Shown: in pieces, positions 1-7,424 of the stretch
Layout of the letters: each line of letters starts with the position of its first letter
Numbering within the stretch: position 1 is the stretch's first letter
Origin: an uncultured bacterium
GTDB taxonomy: Bacteria > Verrucomicrobiota > Kiritimatiellia > RFP12 > UBA1067
Direction of reading: 5' to 3'
Length of the DNA: 12,258 nt
Assembly (NCBI GenBank): GCA_902779075.1
Contig: CACZAK010000169.1
Coordinates: forward strand, 1-12,258
The notes under the pieces: generated by a model
Seen by the model: the letters and a program-made list of their open reading frames with translations, nothing else
What the model was told of the DNA's origin: nothing
Databases searched by the model: none
Translations under genes and position numbers: made by a program

Positions 1-1751
1 ATGCCAAGCCACGCGGCAAGGTCGGAGATGCAGACGGACGAAAGGCTCGTGCAGTTCTCGAAGGCATACGAGGCAACGCTCGTCAGGTTCGTTCCGAGCG
101 TCACGGACTCCAGCCCTACACAGTTGCGGAAGGCGTTGTCGTTCGCCGTCGTCAGAGTCGGCGGGAGCGTCACGCGCTCCAGCATCGGAACGTTGCCGAA
201 CGCGCCGTAGCCGAGAACGGTCTCGTCCGTGATTGCTACGACACTAAGTGATGACGGTATGCTGTATCTCACTAGATAGTTGCCCCATGATCTGCTGTAC
301 TGGTCAACCCCAGTCCCGCCCTCGTATGCGCCAGAACCGAATATGTAGCCGAAAAGAGCCTCGTTTACACCAGTATTCCCACGCTCCCTGCCCACGAACG
401 GCAGCACCATGTTCGTCAGCGACGAGCAGCCGTTGAATGCGGCAGAGCCAATGCTCGTCACGCTGTTCGGAACCACGACGCTCGTCATGTTCGTGCAGTT
501 GCGGAAAGCGGATGCTCCGATGGCGACAACGGGATGCCCGTCGATTGTTTCAGGCACGACGAGATCGCCCGTTGCGGGCGCAACGCCATTTACCGTTGCG
601 TTTCCGGAAGCATCAAGCGCGTAAGACCACAAACGCCGTTCAAACGAGACGTCAGCATCAAAAGAAACATCGACAGATGCCCGTGCGCCTATGGAATCAG
701 CACCCGCAATAACATTTGTCGAAAGCGCCTCTTCGCTCAGGGCTGCGTTCCAGATACGCACCTCGTCGTATGTGGCAGAGGCGTCGTTATCCGCAGAAAA
801 GAATGAGCGTCCCAAGAAAAGCGTTTTCGGCGGCAGACTCGTCAGAGAAACCACATTCTCCGCATTGAACTCATGCCTTGATAGGGTTTCCCCGGTGTCG
901 TTGTGCTGCTTGTAACATCGTATGTTCCAGACGTTGTCGCCAAGGGGATTCAATGTCATGGCAATGTGGTAATCGACACCTACTTCGTACGGCGCCATCG
1001 CACCTACAATGTCCCCCATACCATATACCCGAAGGGCGTCACTATTGATTGAGGTTCCGCTCGTCCAGCCCATGAAGATGAAATCGGAAGTGCTGGTACC
1101 GAAGTCGAATATCCGACTCCAATTCTGAACTGCATTCTGCCGTGCCCAGATCTCAATCGTTCGCGGCTGGTCGGCACCAGGAAACACCTCTTGGCCAAGT
1201 TTTATGTGCGATGTGCCATAAGAGCCTCCTGCAAGCGTCGCCTTGCCGTCTGCAAAGGTGACATTGCCTACCGCCGTTGCGTCCATCGCGCCCGCCGTGT
1301 CGAAGTAGTTGCCGTTGAAGCCCCAGCGATGAACAAGTTGCGCCGTTGTGGCATGTACATTGATAGTCAGGTCGCCGCTGCATCCGTAGTACAGATCATT
1401 TGTCGCAACCCATGTCATGCGGTATGTGCCGTTGGTGAACGGTCCGGATTCACTCCCCGCCTCGAACGTCCGCACGGGGTATTCCATGCCCGCACTGGAA
1501 TCTCTTGCGACAATATAGACGTAATTTGTTTGGAAAGGGTCTTCGCATGAGACATCGAAGGAAATATCCACATTCTTCCCGTTGTCTTGAACCTCTGCAG
1601 ACAAATTGGCAATTGAAACTTGCTGCGCAGCCGCGTGTACGGATGCGCATGTGCAGGCACATGCAAGCGCAGCCATGATAAACGATGGCCGGCGTTGCCT
1701 CCATCTCACGATGCAATCCTGCGTTTCAGCGTCGATGACTGTGGTTTTCAT
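1..1751 (-). CDS. Secreted LamG plus BspA-type leucine-rich-repeat protein, C-terminus cut by window edge
   Basis: This frame is open from ATG 1751 to the left edge with no stop: 583 codons are visible and the C-terminus is missing. Residues 1-25 are a long charged n-region, followed by a short hydrophobic signal core (about 26-42, MAALACACTCASVHA). Residues 45-135 look like a beta-sandwich domain. Residues 139-345 fit a LamG/concanavalin-like domain, opening LVHRWGFNGN and closing YDEVRIWNAALSEE. From about residue 392 there are LRR_5 (BspA-type) repeats, with units such as AIGASAFRNCTNMTSVVVP and SIGSAAFNGCSSLTNMVLP. The role is inferred to be surface adhesion or glycan/protein binding outside the cell; no catalytic site is seen. 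The start is supported by GGAGG (1760-1764), 8 bases before ATG. It lies 3 bases after the stop of the upstream LRR gene, so the two are probably cotranscribed. Base composition appears less GC-rich than the metabolic genes in the window. Confidence 0.88.
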   Translation of the reverse strand, partial: MKTTVIDAETQDCIVRWRQRRPSFIMAALACACTCASVHAAAQQVSIANLSAEVQDNGKNVDISFDVSCEDPFQTNYVYIVARDSSAGMEYPVRTFEAGSESGPFTNGTYRMTWVATNDLYYGCSGDLTINVHATTAQLVHRWGFNGNYFDTAGAMDATAVGNVTFADGKATLAGGSYGTSHIKLGQEVFPGADQPRTIEIWARQNAVQNWSRIFDFGTSTSDFIFMGWTSGTSINSDALRVYGMGDIVGAMAPYEVGVDYHIAMTLNPLGDNVWNIRCYKQHNDTGETLSRHEFNAENVVSLTSLPPKTLFLGRSFFSADNDASATYDEVRIWNAALSEEALSTNVIAGADSIGARASVDVSFDADVSFERRLWSYALDASGNATVNGVAPATGDLVVPETIDGHPVVAIGASAFRNCTNMTSVVVPNSVTSIGSAAFNGCSSLTNMVLPFVGRERGNTGVNEALFGYIFGSGAYEGGTGVDQYSRSWGNYLVRYSIPSSLSVVAITDETVLGYGAFGNVPMLERVTLPPTLTTANDNAFRNCVGLESVTLGTNLTSVASYAFENCTSLSSVCISDLAAWLG

Positions 1752-1754
1752 TGG

Positions 1755-2597
1755 TCAGTCCTCCACAACGATCTTGAAATGGCGCTTGTCGGGCGACTCG
1801 GACTCCGGCTTCTCGTCCTCGTCGTATGTGACTGGAATTGCGCCGTCGCCGGATGGATCAACCCTCACATTCAGCTTGACGGCGATCTTGTCGCGGGCTG
1901 CGAAATTCCCCACGATGGCGTCGCTGGTGGCGGCGGACTCAGGCATTGCGGCAAGCGCCTCGAACGTTGCGGCGCGAACAACCCTGAAATTCCGCGGATC
2001 AATCGTCGCGTCCACGCCGCTCGCAAGTTTCGCGTCAACCGTAAACCTGCAGATCCCAGGCGTCGAGGTGGCCTTGAACCCCGTCATCTTCGCCGTGCGC
2101 ATCACGGCAGGGACGGCACCGCTGTCAATGCGGTCAACCCGATAGACGCGCACGGAATGCGAATCGGGGAAGATGGCGGACGCCGAACCGCTCAGAGACG
2201 CCGGAAGCGCTGCGGCAACCACCGCCGTGCAGTTGGAAAAAGCGTCTGCGGCGATCCTTGCAGAGGGATTGAGTACCGTGACGCACGAAAGCGCGGGGCA
2301 ATCCGCGAACGCCCTTGCCGAGACGTTCGTCACACTGTATGGGATTTCCACGCCGGTCAGGCCCGCGCTTCCCGCGAAAGCCGATTCCGCTATTCCGACT
2401 ACGGGATATTCCGAACCGCCCGCCGCAAGCGACTCTGGAATTGAGATGTCGCCTGACGACGGCGTGACGCCCGTGATCGTGGCGCTCGCGCCGTCACGCG
2501 TGTACCGCCATGCGTACCCATTCGCCTGAATGGTCTCATCCGCCGCCGCGCACAACGCAAAAGCCAGCACGGCCGCCGTAATGTTTCCTTTGTGCAT
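1755..2597 (-). CDS. Secreted BspA-type leucine-rich-repeat protein
   Basis: The protein has 280 residues. Residues 1-19 form a signal peptide (MHKGNITAAVLAFALCAAA, cleavage near DE). Residues 25-60 are a beta-rich lead-in (YAWRYTRDGASATITGV). Residues 63-135 hold LRR_5 repeats with the family pattern VVGIAESAFAGSAGLTGVEIP, split here as YPVVGIAESAFAG and LTGVEIPYSVTNVSARAFADC. The C-terminal half (about 150-280) is an unrecognised beta-rich domain ending HFKIVVED, with an acidic stretch just before (DEDEKPESESPD). The likely role is a secreted or surface protein; ligand unknown. Two starts are possible: TTG at 2606 and ATG at 2597. The AAGGAGG at 2610-2616 lies only 3 bases from the TTG but 12 from the ATG, so ATG is preferred although its spacing is long. 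It is the first gene of an operon with the LamG/LRR gene, which starts 3 bases after this stop. Confidence 0.85.
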   Translation of the reverse strand: MHKGNITAAVLAFALCAAADETIQANGYAWRYTRDGASATITGVTPSSGDISIPESLAAGGSEYPVVGIAESAFAGSAGLTGVEIPYSVTNVSARAFADCPALSCVTVLNPSARIAADAFSNCTAVVAAALPASLSGSASAIFPDSHSVRVYRVDRIDSGAVPAVMRTAKMTGFKATSTPGICRFTVDAKLASGVDATIDPRNFRVVRAATFEALAAMPESAATSDAIVGNFAARDKIAVKLNVRVDPSGDGAIPVTYDEDEKPESESPDKRHFKIVVED

Positions 2598-2685
2598 TTT
2601 ATGCAATTGCCTCCTTCTTCAATCCTGTGCTATATTTTTGTCATTCCCAATATTTAGTAAAACCCTTTATCTTCCAAGCGTGGAT

Positions 2686-2714
2686 ATTTTACCAAATTTC
2701 GGTTCGCTGTACAA
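2686..2714 (-). promoter_or_regulatory. Predicted sigma70-type promoter of the LRR operon
   Basis: Read on the minus strand, TTGTAC (2709-2714) is followed by 17 bases and then TAAAAT (2686-2691, 5 of 6 matches to TATAAT). The -35 box is weak (3 of 6) but the spacing is ideal. Transcription would start near 2679, giving a leader of about 80 bases before ATG 2597. The surrounding sequence is clearly AT-richer than the genes. The start site is predicted from sequence alone. Confidence 0.5.
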
Positions 2715-2741
2715 GTGTGATATCCGAGGTAGTGTAACCAA

Positions 2742-2888
2742 GGGCGCATCTGCGTTTTTCACCCATGCGTTTTGAGATTGGAAACAACCATGACAACTTT
2801 CAAGAACAACATTATCCTGCGGGCGCACCTTGAACATTCATGTTTCCAAACATCAGAAGGCTCTGCGGTGAATTACGCAGATGCGCCC
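2742..2888. repeat. Long imperfect inverted repeat upstream of the LRR operon
   Basis: The outer arms are a perfect 14-bp inverted pair: GGGCGCATCTGCGT at 2742-2755 and its complement at 2875-2888. A 9-bp inner pair follows, TTGGAAACA at 2778-2786 and its complement at 2841-2849. Both pairs are nested in the same register, so the whole block could fold into one interrupted hairpin with a central loop around 2800-2835. The outer arm contains the small palindrome CGCA-N2-TGCG. Just outside the arms, GTAACCAA and CGAGGTAGT occur on both sides as direct repeats (2732-2740 and 2890-2897; 2725-2733 and 2901-2909). No reading frame is convincing here. The block could be a decayed mobile palindromic element, a structured RNA or a regulatory site; the sequence does not decide. 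Confidence 0.6.
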
Positions 2889-2901
2889 TGTAACCAAATA
2901 C

Positions 2902-2949
2902 GAGGTAGTTGCAAAACCCACGCGCTCTACCGGGTTTTGCAACTGCCTC
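2902..2949 (-). terminator. Strong hairpin downstream of hom, candidate terminator
   Basis: Arms of 18 bases (2902-2919 and 2932-2949) pair with a single G/T mismatch around a 12-base loop. The stem lies 46 bases beyond the hom stop, where a terminator for hom would be expected. The following minus-strand bases (GTATTTGGTT) are only moderately T-rich, so intrinsic termination is uncertain. Part of the arm (GAGGTAGT) is repeated beside the neighbouring inverted repeat, so it may instead belong to a composite repeat element. Confidence 0.5.
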
Positions 2950-2995
2950 AATATTTCATTGCCGAAACAATAGTGCGCAGCAGACGTTCCGCTTG

Positions 2996-4294
2996 CTACA
3001 GCATGCGGAGCCTGATGGGGGTCTCGCCCACGACGCCGGCCTGGGCGATTTCCGCGAGCGCGGCGTCGAGCGCCTTCGCGGGCGCGGGGTGCGTGAGCAC
3101 CACCACGGGCACGAAGCCGGTCCCGCCGCCATCCTCGTCCTTCTGCGTGGCGGCCGAGATCGACACGCCGTGGTTGCCGAGCGTGGTGGAGATCGTGCCG
3201 AAGCTGCCGGCGCGGTCGGCCACCATGAAGCGGAGGTAGAAACGGCTCACGATGTCGCCGGGCGCACGGAGCTTCGTGGCTCCCTCGCCGTACTCGGGCA
3301 CGCCGCGCGTGTAGCGCGTCTCGCCGTGCGCCATGTTGCGCGCGATGTCGCCGATGTCGCCGATGACGGTGGATGCCGTGGGGAGGCGTCCCGCGCCGCG
3401 TCCGTAGAAGAGCGTGTCGCCCACGAGGTCGCCGCGCACCATCGCGGCGTTGAACACGCCGTTCACGCTCGCGAGCATGTGGGAGAACGGCACGAGCGTG
3501 GGGTGCACGCCCACCTCGATGTCCGCGTCGTGCCGCGCGACGACGGCAAGGAGCTTAATGCGGTACCCGAAGTCGGCGGCGTACCGCACGTCGATGCCGG
3601 AGAGGTTGCGGATGCCCTCTATCTGCACCTGGTCTAGCGACGGCTGGAAGCCGTAGGCGAGCGCGGAGAGGATGCAGGCCTTGTGCGCAGTGTCGAAGCC
3701 GTCGATGTCGAGGGACGGATTCGCCTCGGCGTAACCAAGCTTCTGGGCGTCGGCGAGGACCTCGTCGAACGGCTTGCCCTCGTTCTCCATGCGCGTGAGA
3801 ATGTAGTTGCACGTACCGTTGAGGATGCCATGGATCTGGAGGATCTCGTTGCCGGCGAGGCCTTCGCGGAGGCTGCGGATGATCGGGATGCCGCCGCCCA
3901 CGGACGCGCCGAAGTAGATGTCCACGCCGTTCTTCTTCGCCGTGTCGAAGATTTCCTTGCCGCATTCGGCGAGCAGCTTCTTGTTGGCGGTGACCACGGC
4001 CTTGCCGGCGTTGAGCGCCGCCAGGACTAGCGTGCGCGCTATGCCCGTGCCGCCGATCGTCTCCACGACGATGCGCACGTCCGGGTCCGCGATCACGGCC
4101 TGCGCGTCCGTGGTGAGCACGTCCGGGTCCACGCGCACGCCGCGGTCCGTCGTGATGTCGAGGTCCGCGATGCGCTTCAGGACGATGTCCACGTCCAACC
4201 GCTCGGCCATCAGTTTGCGGTTGCGCAGCAGACCCTCCGCCACGCCGGCGCCAACCGTGCCGAATCCTAGTATACCTACTCCAATTTCTTTCAT
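2996..4294 (-). CDS. hom: Homoserine dehydrogenase
   Basis: The cytoplasmic enzyme reduces aspartate-semialdehyde to homoserine with NAD(P)H, the branch point to threonine and methionine. It has 432 residues, normal for the monofunctional ACT-containing form. The N-terminal Rossmann fold shows GFGTVG (10-15) and VTANKK (101-106). The catalytic domain has ASVGGGIP (130-137), NGTCNYILT (159-167) and GYAEANPSLDIDGFDTAHK (187-205). By alignment with the yeast enzyme, E190, D201 and K205 match the substrate-binding and catalytic Glu, Asp and Lys. Residues 352-432 form a C-terminal ACT domain, known in the family for threonine feedback control. ATG 4294 follows a good GAGGAG six bases upstream. It is monocistronic as far as visible, divergent from the secreted-protein operon, and has its own promoter at 4348-4376. 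Confidence 0.97.
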   Translation of the reverse strand: MKEIGVGILGFGTVGAGVAEGLLRNRKLMAERLDVDIVLKRIADLDITTDRGVRVDPDVLTTDAQAVIADPDVRIVVETIGGTGIARTLVLAALNAGKAVVTANKKLLAECGKEIFDTAKKNGVDIYFGASVGGGIPIIRSLREGLAGNEILQIHGILNGTCNYILTRMENEGKPFDEVLADAQKLGYAEANPSLDIDGFDTAHKACILSALAYGFQPSLDQVQIEGIRNLSGIDVRYAADFGYRIKLLAVVARHDADIEVGVHPTLVPFSHMLASVNGVFNAAMVRGDLVGDTLFYGRGAGRLPTASTVIGDIGDIARNMAHGETRYTRGVPEYGEGATKLRAPGDIVSRFYLRFMVADRAGSFGTISTTLGNHGVSISAATQKDEDGGGTGFVPVVVLTHPAPAKALDAALAEIAQAGVVGETPIRLRML

Positions 4295-4313
4295 TCTTTC
4301 TCCTCTCTGGCGT

Positions 4314-4331
4314 GCGGAGCAAAACCTCCGC
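4314..4331 (-). other. Small hairpin in the hom leader
   Basis: Six-base arms GCGGAG and CTCCGC flank a 6-base loop between the predicted hom transcription start (about 4341) and its ribosome site. No leader peptide and no known riboswitch fold is visible in the leader of about 47 bases. It could stabilise the transcript; function is not shown. Confidence 0.3.
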
Positions 4332-4347
4332 CGCCGGAAAAGTTTGT

Positions 4348-4376
4348 ATAATACCGAATTCTCCCTCTTGCGTCAA
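4348..4376 (-). promoter_or_regulatory. Predicted hom promoter
   Basis: On the minus strand TTGACG (4371-4376) is followed by 17 bases and TATTAT (4348-4353); each box matches the sigma70 consensus at 5 of 6 positions. The -35 box overlaps that of the divergent promoter because TTGCGTCAA is nearly self-complementary there. Confidence 0.7.
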
Positions 4377-4396
4377 ATGTCATTTCGTCTTATAAT
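4368..4396 (+). promoter_or_regulatory. Predicted promoter of the secreted repeat-protein operon
   Basis: TTGCGT (4368-4373), 17 bases, then a perfect TATAAT (4391-4396). The start would be near 4403, only about 25 bases before ATG 4428. Three bases of its -35 box are shared with the hom -35 box on the other strand, so polymerase binding at one should exclude the other. Confidence 0.6.
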
Positions 4397-4427
4397 ATAG
4401 GCAAACACTTGACAAGGAACTATTCAC

Positions 4428-6518
4428 ATGAAAAAAACACGCCTTTCCACAGCCCTCGCCGCAGTGGCCCTCGTTGGAGCCAGCTTCGGACAGGACCTCC
4501 CTGCACCATCGCCCGCCGCCGCGCCGCAGGGTGACGAGTCTCAAGTGGCCGCGCCGCAAGGAGTGGTCACGAACGCCGAGGGTTTCGCCGCCGCGCGCGC
4601 GAAGCTCGCCGAGCTCATGTCCCTTCCGGGGAAGACAACCCTTCTCTGTGGCACGTCGCTCCAGTTCCCCTACTACCACTTCGCGCTCGTGCCGAGCAGC
4701 TCGCCCCGCGAGATCGGGGAGATGTGGAGCGCGTCCTTCGGTATCCTCGCCACCTACGCCCAGGGGAACGCCGAACTGGCCGCCGAGATGTTCGCGGCCG
4801 GCGCGGACTTCTTCGCGCGCGTTGAAGATGACGATGCACGGCAGGAACTCTTGCGACTGTTCCAGTCATTCGGCGAGCAGGCGATCGAGCTGACGAGCCA
4901 GGACATCTGCAAGAACCAGCCCAGCCTAGTGGTTCCATTCCTGAAGCAGCTCATCGCCACGAAAACCGTCACAGCCCAGTTCGGCGGCAAGATGGTGACG
5001 GTCCCCGCCAGCCCGCTCGCATCCGTGCGCCCCGAATTTATCGGCGCACTCGTCCGAAACATGCAGCCCGCCCTAATGGGCGACGGCGCCAACGCCCAGA
5101 ACGTCCGCGCGTTCGAGGCGACCGTCATCGACTTTCTCTCCGAAGAGGGCATTTCCGCCGACGTGCGCGACGCGCTGATCGACGCTCTCCTCGCACCGTC
5201 GTTCGAGCGCGCGCAGACCGACGCCGCTGCGGTCCGCCAACTCCTCGCCGACGCCGGGCGCCTCCGCGCGAAGCTTCCGGCGGAGGACGCGCAGACCGTG
5301 ATCAACCAGCGCCTCCAGGCGTTCGGGGAGCGGATGATCGACCAGACGAGCCAGAAACTCTGCGGCGAGGATCCGGCAAACGCCGTCGCTTACCTGCGGA
5401 AAATCGCCTCCACGCGCGCGTTCTGCGCGCGCTTCGGCGAAAAGGAGATGGCGGAGTTCAGCAAGGCCGACTTCCCGCCGCCGTCTGACGAATTCATCCT
5501 CCGCCTCATCGCGTCAACGTATCCCCGCATCGCGGAAAGCGCCGTGTCCACCGATAACATGCGCGAGCTGAACGCCCTCGTGGTGAAGACGCTCATCGAC
5601 GAAGACCCGGAGAAGGTGCCGGGCAATTTGCTGAACGCGTTCCTCGACGGATCCGTCAAGCGCGCGCAGGACGACGCGGAATCCGCCCACATGCTCTTCG
5701 CGGACGCGGACAAGCTCATCGCCGGCCTTAAGGACGCCAACAGCCAGGTCACCGTCGAGCGCCGGTGCCGCCAGTTCGCGCGCAAGTCGGCCATCAAGAC
5801 CTTCCGCGACATCTGCCCGGGGCGCCCCAACGACGTGATCTCCTATTTGAAGAAGCTGGCTGACACCGGCACCCTCTGCTCGCTCTATGGAAACAGCTTC
5901 GTCTCCTTCAAGCCCGGCCGCACCACGGCGGTGTCGCCGGACCTCGTCGGACAGCTCGCCGAGGAAGCCATCATCGGCTTCTCGAACGGCACCGACACCA
6001 AGATGCTCAGCAACATCCTCGACTTCACCGCCACGCTGCTGCCTAAGCTCTCGGACGACGCCAAGCAAACGATGCTCGACCGCAGGCTCGACGCATTCTT
6101 CCTCGTCGGTAACTACGACGGCGCGATCGACCTGCTTGAAAAGGGACTCCCCAGCCACTCTCCCGGCTGGTGCAGGGGAACCGCCGCGAAGCTGCGCTAC
6201 CACAAGGCGCTCAACGAAGGGAAGAAGGCAGAGGCCATCAAGCAGTTGCTGGTGTTCATCGAGTTCATGCAGTCCGACGAGCAGAAGGATTTCGAGGACT
6301 GCGACCCCACCACCGGCATCATCTACTCGCGCGAGTGGGTGATCGCGAAGAACTTCATGCGGTGCGCGGAAATCGCGCGCGACCTCAAGGACGCCGCAAA
6401 CGAGGCCAAGTACCTCGCCGAGGCGAAGAAACTATACGCCACCGCGCTTGAAAAGGCCAAGGACGACCCGAAGGCCCTCGTGGAAATCAAAAAGGAAGCG
6501 AAGGCTGTCGGTCTTTGA
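4428..6518 (+). CDS. Secreted helical-repeat protein with three 151-residue repeats, unknown function
   Basis: I do not recognise a family. The 696-residue product has a signal peptide (about 1-21, MKKTRLSTALAAVALVGASF) followed by a Pro/Ala-rich linker. Three long repeats align on FGEQAIE (148), FGERMID (299) and FARKSAI (450), an exact 151-residue period. In each copy the anchor is followed by a conserved Cys (161, 312, 463), then a helix (VVPFLKQLIAT, AVAYLRKIAST, VISYLKKLADT) and a short FG- or YG-containing turn. The C-terminal section (about 555-690) is TPR-like, with AIDLLEKGL, KKAEAIKQLLVFIEF and AKYLAEAKKLYATALEKAK. Export to periplasm or surface and a protein-binding scaffold role are inferred. 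ATG 4428 follows AAGGA nine bases upstream. It is the first gene of a pair: its TGA shares bases with the TTG start of the next gene. Confidence 0.88.
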   Translation: MKKTRLSTALAAVALVGASFGQDLPAPSPAAAPQGDESQVAAPQGVVTNAEGFAAARAKLAELMSLPGKTTLLCGTSLQFPYYHFALVPSSSPREIGEMWSASFGILATYAQGNAELAAEMFAAGADFFARVEDDDARQELLRLFQSFGEQAIELTSQDICKNQPSLVVPFLKQLIATKTVTAQFGGKMVTVPASPLASVRPEFIGALVRNMQPALMGDGANAQNVRAFEATVIDFLSEEGISADVRDALIDALLAPSFERAQTDAAAVRQLLADAGRLRAKLPAEDAQTVINQRLQAFGERMIDQTSQKLCGEDPANAVAYLRKIASTRAFCARFGEKEMAEFSKADFPPPSDEFILRLIASTYPRIAESAVSTDNMRELNALVVKTLIDEDPEKVPGNLLNAFLDGSVKRAQDDAESAHMLFADADKLIAGLKDANSQVTVERRCRQFARKSAIKTFRDICPGRPNDVISYLKKLADTGTLCSLYGNSFVSFKPGRTTAVSPDLVGQLAEEAIIGFSNGTDTKMLSNILDFTATLLPKLSDDAKQTMLDRRLDAFFLVGNYDGAIDLLEKGLPSHSPGWCRGTAAKLRYHKALNEGKKAEAIKQLLVFIEFMQSDEQKDFEDCDPTTGIIYSREWVIAKNFMRCAEIARDLKDAANEAKYLAEAKKLYATALEKAKDDPKALVEIKKEAKAVGL

Positions 6519-7363
6519 GAATCGTCTTCCTCTTCATCGACGGCGTGGGCATGCGCGCCCCCGCACCGGACAACCCCGTCAACCCCGAGGTCTGTCCCAC
6601 CCTGTGCCGCCTCATCGCGCAGCACGCCGTCCCCATTGACGCCTGTCTCTCCACGCCGGGGCTTCCACAGTCCGCCACGGGACAGGCCACGATGTTCACG
6701 GGCGTGAACGCGCCCGTCTTCATGGGCCGTCACTGCGAGGGATTCCCGGGGCCGTCGCTGCGGAAGAAGATCGAAGAGGACAACCTGTTCCTGCAGCTAA
6801 AGGCGCGCGGCAAGCGCGTACGCTTCGCGGACGCCTACCTCGTGGAGTCGGCGGACGAACTCGTCGCGCGCCGTTTCAAGAGCGTCACCACCGTCATGGC
6901 GCTCACCGCGCCGGAGGTGGTGTCCACCACCGACGACCTGACCGACGACGCGGCGGTGATGCAGGACCTCACGCGCGAGACGATCCAGGACCGTTACCCC
7001 GAAATCCCCGTCATCACGCCGGAGGACGCGGCAGCCCACCTCTTCGGCATCGCGCGCGCGCACGATTTCACGCTGTACGAATTTTTCCAGACGGACGTGG
7101 CCGGCCACTCGATGGACTACGGTCGCGCCTGCGCCGTGCTGCGTCTATACGACAGGTTCCTCGCCGCCCTCGTTCGCTTCACGCGAGCCGCCGGCATCAC
7201 TGTGCTGCTCACAGCCGACCACGGTAACATCGAGGAGATGAACGAGCGCGGCCACACGCGCAATCCTGTTCCCTTCATCGCCTACGGCCCGCGCGAAGAA
7301 GATTTCCGCGCACATGTGAAATCGCTCGTAGACGTAACCCCCGCCATCCTCCGTTTCATCTAA
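6515..7363 (+). CDS. Alkaline-phosphatase/phosphoglycerate-mutase superfamily metalloenzyme
   Basis: The 282 residues carry the metal and nucleophile motifs of this superfamily in order: FIDGVG with D9; PQSATGQATMFTG (51-63) with S53 or T55 as likely phospho-acceptor; QTDVAGHSMD with D194 and H198; and TADHGNIEEMNERGH with D235, H236 and H247. It is closest in style to the short, stand-alone relatives of cofactor-independent phosphoglycerate mutase and phosphopentomutase, and it is far shorter than the roughly 510-residue mutase. The substrate is unknown; phosphomonoester or nucleotide/sugar phosphate transfer is inferred. No signal peptide is seen, so it is probably cytoplasmic. The start is TTG 6515, overlapping the previous TGA by 3-4 bases. 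The next in-frame ATG (residue 13) would delete D9, so TTG is chosen and translational coupling is likely. Confidence 0.85.
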   Translation: MRIVFLFIDGVGMRAPAPDNPVNPEVCPTLCRLIAQHAVPIDACLSTPGLPQSATGQATMFTGVNAPVFMGRHCEGFPGPSLRKKIEEDNLFLQLKARGKRVRFADAYLVESADELVARRFKSVTTVMALTAPEVVSTTDDLTDDAAVMQDLTRETIQDRYPEIPVITPEDAAAHLFGIARAHDFTLYEFFQTDVAGHSMDYGRACAVLRLYDRFLAALVRFTRAAGITVLLTADHGNIEEMNERGHTRNPVPFIAYGPREEDFRAHVKSLVDVTPAILRFI

Positions 7364-7424
7364 GTCGAGCCAGCTACAAAACCTTGGTAATACGGGCGCG
7401 ACGGAGCACTTCCCTCCCGAAACA

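Noticed and set aside
3555..4376. Long minus-strand frame overlapping hom in another phase
   Set aside because: The product is Arg/His-rich with no family features, while the hom frame carries every catalytic motif.
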